64,000 nt of DNA from Sialis fuliginosa (taxonomy: Eukaryota > Arthropoda > Insecta > Megaloptera > Sialidae). A program made the translations under genes and the position numbers. Under the pieces are notes generated by a model, which did no database searches, was not told the DNA's origin, and saw only the letters and a list, made by a program, of their open reading frames with translations. Positions 56,486 through 64,000 of the stretch are shown in pieces. The stretch is taken from the NCBI GenBank assembly GCA_961205875.1, contig OY540816.1, positions 9,930,701 through 9,994,700 on the forward strand, written 5' to 3'. Numbering within the stretch: the stretch's first letter is position 1; every line of letters begins with the position of its first letter.

Positions 56486-56581
56486 GGTTCATATTTTTAC
56501 GAGACGAGATCGAGACAAGATGACTTCAATTTTCAGTCAGTTGTACAATTGAAAACCTTACCATCTCGTGTGCAGCCCTAC
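56486..56581. repeat. Right-end fragment of the TAGGGCTGCACAC hAT-like family
   Basis: TTTTTACGAGACGAGATCGA, then GACAAGATGACTTCAATTTT, and the end CATCTCGTGTGCAGCCCTA match the right ends at 34859 and 53971. The left part is missing. Confidence 0.65.
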
Positions 56582-56857
56582 TAACTGAATATATTGTACT
56601 AACTTCCATTGTGCAATAACTAATCATACAGTGCATATTTACCTTGGTGACCACCAGTTGAGAGGATGAGGTCATTTATCATCAGAAGATATACAGTTAG
56701 ACTATCTGTTAGATTATTTCGATAATGTATGTATAAATAAATACAATCGGCAAATTCAATTTAAACAATATTGATAATACCGATTTACAATTCTAATGTT
56801 TTACATTTAAATAGAGTATCTTTGTTGAATGATACTCATTGCTCATACTCATGTTAT

Positions 56858-57335
56858 AAATGTATTGAGTAAAAACTTTCATGGACTGTTTAATAGGATT
56901 TTTTTTCATTAAGATATTAAAATTCTTACAATGGAATCTTTGAAAATAATAATTTTTTATTAGGGTTCCGAGGAAACCCTAAAATGTATTGAGTTAAAAC
57001 TTTCATGGACTGTTTAATAGGATTTTTTTCATTAAGATATTAAAATTTTTACAATGGAATCTTTGAAAATAAGAGTTTTTTTATTAGGGTTCCGAAGAAA
57101 CCCTAAAATGTATTCAGTATAAACTTTCATGGACTGTTTTTTTTTTCATTAAGATATTAAAATTCTTACAATAGAATCTTTGAAAATAAAAGTTTTTTAT
57201 TAGGGTTCCGAAGAAACCCTAAAATGTATTGAGTAAAAACTTTCATGAACTGTTTTTTTTCCATTAAGATATTAAAATTCTTACAATAGAATCTTTGAAA
57301 ATAAGAGTTTTTTTACTAGGGTTCCGAAGAAACCA
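56858..57335. repeat. Tandem array, about 118-bp unit, four copies
   Basis: Units begin AAATGTATTGAGTAAAAACT near 56858, 56981, 57105 and 57221. Each contains CATGGACTGTTT, TTTTCATTAAGATATTAAAA, TTACAATRGAATCTTTGAAA and ends TAGGGTTCCGAAGAAACCCT. Unit lengths are about 123, 124, 116 and 114 bp, differing in poly-T length and a lost TAATAGG. The last unit runs into ACCATATTAATCTCACTTTG, TCATCCGTCCGTC, a string common in insect dispersed repeats, so the array grew from the end of such a repeat. Confidence 0.9.
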
Positions 57336-58060
57336 TATTAATCTCACTTTGTCATCCGTCCGTCTTTTTCAGTCAAAGCAAAATATCTCGTAATAACTAG
57401 AAACTTAAAATTTTTACTGAACATGTAAAATGATGCCCTCTAGTAAAAGATGTACTTTTTTCAAATTAAAAAATGGCGCAAGCAGGGGCTAAAAGTCGTA
57501 TTTTATTTCTCCACCCTCCCCTCTCTAACTCTGTAACTACTGGCTCAAAAAATCTGAAAAAAATTAATATCGAGGTTTTGGTGGGACTACCAACAACAAA
57601 TACTAAAGTCAGCAATATCATTTTAAATTTTGGAATAATAGGAGAGGTGTCATAGAATTTTATATTTTTATTTTCATATCTAGGCATGTGGGGTGTCAAA
57701 ATGTAGATCTCAATTAGTAGAATTTTACCCTATTTTTTTTCTAACTTAAAAATGGCGCCTTTAGGAGGATACAAGCAGTTATTTATTTTGCCCCCCCCCC
57801 CTCTAATTCAATAACTACTGGCTAAAAAAATCTGTAAAAAAATTTGTAACGAGGTTTTGGTGAGATTACCAACGATAAATACTATATCAGTCAACAATAT
57901 CATTTTAAATTTTGGAGAAATAGAAAGGGGCGTTGTAGAATTTTTATTTTCATATGTGGGGTGTAAAAATGTAAATCTCAATTAATAGAATATGACCCTA
58001 TTTTTATATTATTTTTTAACTAAAAAATTCACCTGTGGCTCCAAACATGGCATACACCCG
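57336..58060. repeat. Continuation of the dispersed repeat, internally duplicated
   Basis: A phrase occurs twice about 300 bp apart: AAAAATGGCGC, a short C-rich string, CTCTAACTCTGTAACTACTG/CTCTAATTCAATAACTACTG, GAGGTTTTGGTGGGACTACC/GAGGTTTTGGTGAGATTACC, CAATATCATTTTAAATTTTG, then GTGGGGTGTCAAAATGTAGA/GTGGGGTGTAAAAATGTAAA (about 57473-57700 and 57752-57985). This is a diverged direct duplication. Short frames on both strands (57466-57699) are not gene-like. Confidence 0.7.
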
Positions 58061-59170
58061 TGTACATATGTCTGAATTATTATTTCTAAAGATCCTCAAA
58101 GAGTTATATTAAAATAGTGTATAGTAAAACTCTGGCTGAACTAATAACACAACGTGTGTGTCTTATAAACAAAAGCCATGAATAATTTTTAAACAAGATA
58201 ATAATAAATATTTAACCTTTATATTCCTTTCAAATTTACCATTCAGCACCCAAAACCAGTCTTGAAATTTTATTAACAAAATTATACAGTTTCATAACTT
58301 TTTAACTGATCATTTTTATAGTTTTATAATATTTAATTTAATTGATATTGATGTATATTAAAAATGTATTTTTAATTTCTATATTTTCACTATCATGTTT
58401 ACGATTTTCGAAATCCGAAATTTTAGATTCTATTCTAAAATATCATTAAAATAAAACACGTGGTATGCATTTTTGTATTTGAATACTGTTAAATATATTG
58501 TAGTGGAACCAAATAGAGGTAACCAAGGACGTACTTACCGATGCATTGCAAATGTCAAATACATCTATAAAAACTGTTCTTTCTCCATTAATTTATATTA
58601 ATACATATTATAAAGTTAATTATTTTAAAATTTGTTACACTAAATGTTTGTACGTTAATTTGTCACATCAATTTGTAACAAAATAACAAACCAATATGTA
58701 TTATTAATACCTGTTAATAATAATTTGGTACCAAGTTACCTTCTTGGCATTTTTGACGGGTTTATCCACTACATGTAAATAAAAGTGGAATAATAAGGTG
58801 ACAAGAATTATTATTCATCTAGTTATAATATTGACTTTCGGAAATTCCAACCAGAAGTTGTTTAGAGTTGAATTACATAATAATTATATATTTAATCCCA
58901 AATATTCTGTCCATTTGGATAACTGATAGTGACAATCAAGGACAACTACCTGTCACTGTGGCGAATGCAAAATTAAACACATAATGATTTCCATCCTTAC
59001 AATTTAATAGATCGGCGATTTGGTTTTACATTTTAAGCATTCGATTTAAATTATTAATATTTTAATTGTGTTAGGTTCTAACAACATGATAACTTATATT
59101 TTGGTCATTTATTCTGATTTAGTTTTGTATATTTCTTCGTTTGGTATATATGTATATTGTATTAGAGTGT
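58061..59170. other. AT-rich intronic sequence, no gene seen
   Basis: No coding-like frame or clear element boundary was seen. Confidence 0.4.
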
Positions 59171-59174
59171 GTCA

Positions 59175-60055
59175 AAAAAAGAAAAAAAATTTTCTTCGCT
59201 CTCATTACGAAATTAAGTTAGTTTATGATCTAAAATAAATCCTTGCCAAAGAATTAACTTGTAGTTCAATTTTAAGAGGTACCACAAAGGAGGGTTTCGT
59301 TTCCCATTTAAATAACATTGAAAAAATATTCTTTAGTACCTACTAAAGTTGGTATTACTGATTCATGATAATGGTTAAAGAAAATTAAGGACGTCATTTT
59401 GTAGAGAACAAAATTATTTTCTAATAATGCCAATTGTCGGCAGGGTCATTCTTTTTCCGATAGCTCAATAGTAGGGTTATATTTTGCTATTTAATTGATA
59501 TTTATAGAATATTAGCATTAAAATGATGATTTTTGTGAAAAAATAAACTCAAACTCATTGCATTTACACTTATACCTCTCCAGACTATTTTTATAAATAA
59601 TTAAATTAACCATAAAATTAACATTTAACTTATTTTTATAAAAACAATAGTTTAGTTGTGAGAGCCATTTAGATGTTCATTTTAACAAATAAATCACTTA
59701 AATGTATGTAACTTCTGATACGTTGTAGAGAATTTTATCTTCTACAAAATGATGTCCTTAAAAAATTTTCAACAGTTACCATGAGTCAGTTATAACAACT
59801 TTAGTACTAAAGAATCATATCCCCATGTTATTTAAATAGGAAACGGGACCCCCTTTTGCGACACCTCTTAAAATTGAACTAACACGGTAAGCAGCTCCGG
59901 GCTTCAAGTGCTAAAGAGCTCTGTGCAACTTATGAAAACACTGGAAAGTTTAATTTCTGAGTTGACTTTTTTCAAGAAAGGAGTTTCAAAAGTTGGTTGA
60001 AAAGCAAAAAAGTTATTCCGTTACACCAGAGAATTTGTTTTTCAATGTGGAAGTG
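59175..60055 (+). pseudogene. Possible pogo/Tigger-type DNA-binding fragment, split by a MITE
   Basis: The left part reads KLVYDLK, a stop, then ILAKEL just before the inverted-repeat element at 59261-59881. After it, from 59883, comes GKQLRASSAKELCATYENTG, then KFNF, a stop and VDFFQERSF. S-AKELC-x-x-Y-x-x-GK-x-x-x-x-DF resembles the CENP-B/Tigger/jerky helix-turn-helix (SAKxLCxxYGxGKSTxxDF), which is family knowledge. The stops show it is dead. It is short, so a chance match cannot be excluded. Confidence 0.3.
59261..59881. mobile_element. Inverted-repeat MITE, arms of about 160 bp
   Basis: The left arm (TAGTTCAATTTTAAGAGGT, GGGTTTCGTTTCC, ATTTAAATAACAT, TTCTTTAGTACCTACTAAAG, AAGGACGTCATTTTGTAGAG) is mirrored by the right arm (TACAAAATGATGTCCTTAAA, CTTTAGTACTAAAGAATCAT, ATGTTATTTAAATAGGAAAC, ACACCTCTTAAAATTGAACT). 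The spacer of about 300 bp is AT-rich. No coding frame. Confidence 0.75.
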
Positions 60056-61430
60056 AAAAAAAAAGGTTCCAAACTTCCTTAGTCCGCCACTGCAACAGAG
60101 GTTAATTTTATACATTCAAACAGCTCTTTTGAGTAATCACATTTTTGCAATTATCATGTTATGACCAAACACCATAAATATAACGTTATTCAATGTTAAT
60201 ATTACAGGACGTTGTAAATATATATATTTTTTTTTACGTTTTATGAGATTATATGTATTATATTATAACTATAGATACTAGATTATAGTTACACAACTGT
60301 TTATTATATTATGTCTGTCTGTTAACTTCAGAAAATGTAATATAATAACATTTTATGTCAAGATATTTCAATAATTTATGTTTAATAAGGTAATTATTCC
60401 TTTATAGATTAATATGTACTATACTAAAAAGTTTAATTTTAATTATAACATAAAAATGTTCGCGATTCATTGAAATTTGTACAAAAGTACCTTTTCTGTG
60501 TATTCGATATTTTAAAAATTAATGTATGTTAATCCTTCTTTGCGTTGGGAATTTAAAAATGATGTAACTATTTTTTATATAAAATTTTTAACTCATATAA
60601 AAATGTGTCTCTTATTATTATTCTTTCAAAATTAAAGGACTATAATACATAAATTACTAATCAAAAGTTAATTTTATAAATTACAAACTGCATAATTATA
60701 ATTCTATTTTACGAAAAAAATTCATACCATCTGTTTTCAAAATTAATTTCACGAATAGTATTCAACCTGCTAATTAAGATGTTCTATTTTATTCAGATAT
60801 TAAAAATTATAGCCTCACTGTAAATTGAATACATACAAATATACCTATATACATACGTAGTTATTTTTACATCCTAATAAAAAAATAATTATTAAAGCAT
60901 ATGTTTTGATCCCTAACTTTAGGAGGTCTGTTAATAAGTGCGCCAAATATGGATTTAAATTTAATTAATCAGAATATAATAATTATATTTTTCAGATTTT
61001 ACACGTGTTACAGTTAGTAATTTTTTTTACAATCAAATCTTTAAGTTAATGAACTATTGTTCATTTACTGCAAGAACGTCATAACTCAAAAATTGTTATT
61101 AAATTCCCAACTGGAAATTATTGTAATCGGTCCGAAAATCAAAATAAAAAATTTCAACATAATTGTATGTTTTAAGGTCACTATAGTATATTTACACTAT
61201 TTTCAAAAAGATATCTGTGTGTGTGTGTATGTACGTACGTATGTGCGTGTCATTTTTTACGTTCACGAAATCTCGTAAATAAAAAATGCTATTGACTTGA
61301 GGATTTTTTTAAATTCAACCCCTAAGAGGGTAAAAAGGGGTGTAAAGTTTTTTTTTGGTCGGATTTACTTGAAACTTAGCATAAATATTCTACAATACAA
61401 ATAATGAAAAATGTATTTCAGTATTTTTTT
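60056..61430. other. AT-rich intronic sequence, no gene seen
   Basis: CTTCCTTAGTCCGCCACTGC at 60074-60093 is a lone hAT-like right end. A GTGTGTGTGTATGTACGTAC microsatellite lies at 61216-61250. No coding-like frame; the frame 61057-61278 is low-complexity. Confidence 0.4.
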
Positions 61431-61432
61431 TG

Positions 61433-61625
61433 TTATACGTGCCTAAACAGCCATAGAAGGGGTGAAAGGCGAAAACCACCCTCAAAATTTGAATTTTAAA
61501 TACTAATAAATAAGTCTACAATTCATGTTGCCTTGGAAACAAATGCAATTAAATTTAAATTGTCAGATTAGGTATTATATAAACAAATGCAATTTAATTC
61601 AAATTGTCAAATTAGTTATTCTAAA
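61433..61625. repeat. Dispersed repeat copy (GTGCCTAAACAGCCA type)
   Basis: ACGTGCCTAAACAGCCATAG, AAGGGGTGAAAGGCG, AACCACCCTCAAAATTTG, CCTTGGAAACAAATGCAATT match 20325-20490 on the same strand. A section AAACAAATGCAATT.AATT.AAATTGTCA is repeated twice at the end. Confidence 0.65.
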
Positions 61626-61642
61626 AAGGTGTGTTATATTAT

Positions 61643-62458
61643 TAGTCCAGGCTGTGGAGGTTAAAACAGGATTTGTTACAAATGTGGTGTAGAATAATAC
61701 CCTAAGTTTGCTCCGATTTTGGTAGTCCGCGACAGGAGTTAACCATGGTTCAATTGCAAAATTCTTCAGATTTTCCGATTTTTGCTAAATAACAGTCTAA
61801 ATAAGTATTATACAAAAAAAAGTTTTAAATAAAAGTTATTCGCTACAAAATTCCCTACAACCTCCATTTTGAAAAAAATTAATTTGTTTACCCACTACGC
61901 TGAAAACACACTTTTTTTAAGCTGTAATAACTAATAAAGTTTAACGTTTTTAAAGTTGATACCTCTGGAAAATAAACTTTCTGTAGTACAGAACATTCGC
62001 CTGTTTTATTGAATTGTTAATAATGGAATCATGCTTGTCTTTAATTAACAAAAAAAGTTTTTGTAAAACCTTTATTTTTGTACAACTGTTTATATGTGTT
62101 CTCAAAGACTTATAATATAATTGATTCCCACCATAAAAAAGTAAAAATTTTCAATTCTTTGGCAAATGGTAACACTAAATTCTTATTGTTGAGTTTTTTT
62201 AAATTTTAAACCAATTAAATTGTTTCATAGAACCAGAAATATTAAAAAAAAAATAGCCAAGAACCTGCTCTGAATTATTTATCTATTGGTGAAAACCGCA
62301 TTAAAATCGGTCCCATGGTAAACTCCTGTCGCGGACAACCAAAATCGGAGCAAAAGGGTATTTTTTTACACCACTTTTGTAACATATCCTGTAAGTATTA
62401 AAACTGTATGCAAAAATGTTTATTTCAGGTACTTTTTAGCCTAGCCAGCCTGGACTAA
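61643..62458. mobile_element. Long inverted-repeat element with TTAGTCCAGGCTG ends
   Basis: The left end TTAGTCCAGGCTG is mirrored by CAGCCTGGACTAA. An inner, better-matched pair follows: AGGATTTGTTACAAATGTGG, GTTTGCTCCGATTTTGG, CGCGACAGGAGTT and CCATGG on the left; CCATGG, AACTCCTGTCGCGGAC, CCAAAATCGGAGCAAAAGG and TGTAACATATCCT on the right. The spacer is AT-rich without a coding frame. About 815 bp. Duplication not determined. Confidence 0.75.
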
Positions 62459-62790
62459 AATGAGCGTTATTATTTTCATATTAAATAATATACAGTAATA
62501 CATTAACTTGATATTTTCAGTTTAAATAATATTTCGGATATGTACCTAATGCAAATATTTATATTGTGAAAATGTTTTTCAACTGATTTTGACATTTTGT
62601 TGAAATATGTAGTGTTGGTGTTGAATTGAATATGGCGGGTGGGTAGGGATACGACGTGTCTCTAATTCTATCAATCGAATATGACGAGGGCAACCTTAAA
62701 AATCTCAGTTTATATTTTATCATGACACTTATATGATAAATTCAAGTAAAACAGTATCGATGTTAACATTTATATGTATTTCGTGAGTAT

Positions 62791-63543
62791 AATACCGGGA
62801 TATATCCCACCATTTTTCTCCGGTATCAAGATACCGGTAATGGTGCAAATAATACCGGTATTTCGCTTTTTATAATTAGTATAAAAGGGTGTTAATTTTT
62901 TACACTAAAAATCGTATTATTAATTTTGATATTTCCCGATATGTGATAGATTTTCTTTGGGAAACTTTTTAATTTTAATAAAAATACTAATTTTGTATAA
63001 GACTGGCAGTGACGAAAGCTGGGCTAATACGGAGAATATGGGTGTACCGACGTCACAACTGTGATAAACACGTGTGTAGTTATTCAGAATAGAATTGATG
63101 CTTTAATAATACACACTTTAACTGTCCTTGGTTAGGAGACTCTATTGGGGCGAAACGGGGTTAATATTGTATAAAAACGGGGATTCAATCTTCGCCGGAA
63201 CGAACTGTTTTTATTAAATAATTGTGAAATAAAAATTCCTACGTGTTACAATAGATACAGCAAATTCTACTCTATTATAACACATCAACACGTGATTTTT
63301 GATAGTAATGACGCCATATTCTGACTGATATCATATAAACATCTGTTTAGGAAGATATAGCCAAAATTTTATTAAATTCATTCTCATGTCAATTATGATT
63401 TCTTGGAACTTGTTTTAATAAAACATAATAATATGAATATTTAGTAAATAAAGAAGTAGGTACTTACTTAATTTGAATTTTACTAAAAAAAGTTAAGGAA
63501 AAAAATACCGTAATACAGGTAGTAGGATTTTTGTCCGGTATTG
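62791..63543. mobile_element. Probable element with AATACCGG ends
   Basis: AATACCGGGATATATCCCAC, CTCCGGTATCAAGATACCGG and AATACCGGTATTTCG on the left are loosely inverse to AATACCGTAATACAGG and GTCCGGTATTG on the right. An inner weak pair (ACACGTGTGTAG, and AACACGTGATT with GACG/CGTC words) lies between 63035 and 63315. No coding frame. Boundaries approximate. Confidence 0.45.
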
Positions 63544-64000
63544 TATTCATTATTTATATTTTATGTTTTTCTCTTACATCAATAGTGGCACCTAAAATGT
63601 ATACATAAATATATTTATACTTTTCAAAAACCCTCTCATTGCAACAGATATATACATTTCCTCATCAAGTAATTAGACAGAAAATACAGACATATGTTAT
63701 GTCCATGTGCCAACTTGGCTTATTTAAGTTTATTAATTATTATTGATAGCTGAGCGCGGGAACATGCCGCGATGGTTTGACGAATGCTAACTTGCCGTTT
63801 GGAATTCAACAGTCTCTCAACATACACACACACACACAAACACACACTTGGACATACGTAATACATACATGATTAATGCGTTGCTATTTGATGAAGTAAA
63901 AAAACCAAGGACATGACATGTTAGTTGTCTATCATTTACTGATGCAGCCCCGGGCACTGCCTATAAACACCGCGAACTTTTGTAGTGGGTAACAAATCTG
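63544..64000. other. End of window: intronic sequence with a small GC-richer patch
   Basis: TGAGCGCGGGAACATGCCGC with GATGGTTTGACG at 63750-63785 and CAGCCCCGGGCACTGCC at 63945-63962 are locally GC-richer. A CA microsatellite lies at 63822-63846. The CCCCGGGCACTG string may be the edge of another hAT-like element or of a further island continuing past the window. Confidence 0.35.

Noticed and set aside
1-64000. CRISPR arrays, operons, bacterial terminators or riboswitches
   Set aside because: The window is eukaryotic in composition and repeat content, and no regularly spaced identical repeats or tightly packed genes were seen.

Overview
The window is AT-rich animal nuclear DNA, most likely from an insect. 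There is no bacterial-style gene packing. Nearly all long open frames are short chance frames or lie inside repeats. The sequence is crowded with small DNA transposons of Tc1/mariner, hAT-like and PIF/Harbinger-like types, and it has hammerhead-like motifs of the kind carried by Penelope-like retroelements. The style of repeats and the many TAGGTA/TACCTA strings would suit a hemipteran such as an aphid, but that is only an impression; no marker gene settles the species.

Only one protein-coding piece of a host gene is convincing. It is a GC-rich first coding exon on the + strand (ATG at 4153, last base 4347, 65 codons) that ends in a consensus splice donor. It is preceded by a GC/CpG-rich block (about 2940-3180) that looks like its promoter, and by a leader of about 1 kb. 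The exon encodes Gly- and Ala-rich sequence with an IKTE motif (a SUMO-site consensus). This resembles the N-terminal tail of a transcription factor, but I could not identify the gene. No further coding exon is visible downstream, so its first intron probably fills the rest of the window (more than 59 kb). Three more GC-rich islands (about 27740-27960, 45340-45532, 50205-50470) stand out in that presumed intron. The middle one ends at a good splice donor, so alternative first exons of the same gene are a reasonable hypothesis.

The rest is a mosaic of mobile elements, many with target-site duplications readable by eye. hAT-like elements with exact 8-bp duplications lie at 4567-5088, 16458-16859, 34432-34702, 41696-41865 and 46562-47189; a larger one with nested insertions is at 33685-34859 (7 of 8 bases). 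PIF/Harbinger-like elements with TAA duplications lie at 13036-13272, 19798-20309, 28348-28495, 35579-35815 and 46258-46355. A Tc1-like deletion derivative with 236-bp inverted termini (22259-23271) keeps the DNA-binding half of its transposase. A second Tc1/mariner relic (7888-9405) holds a broken catalytic half and a nested foldback element. Several very long inverted repeats (31000-31495, 44594-45213, 61643-62458) could form extended hairpins if transcribed within an intron.

The most unusual signal is a set of hammerhead-ribozyme-like cores (CTGAAGA, a pairing stem, then GAAACGT) at about 37178, 39203, 42777, 45897 (minus strand) and 49214. Their stem sequences differ but mostly still pair. 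I infer these are remnants of Penelope-like element termini.
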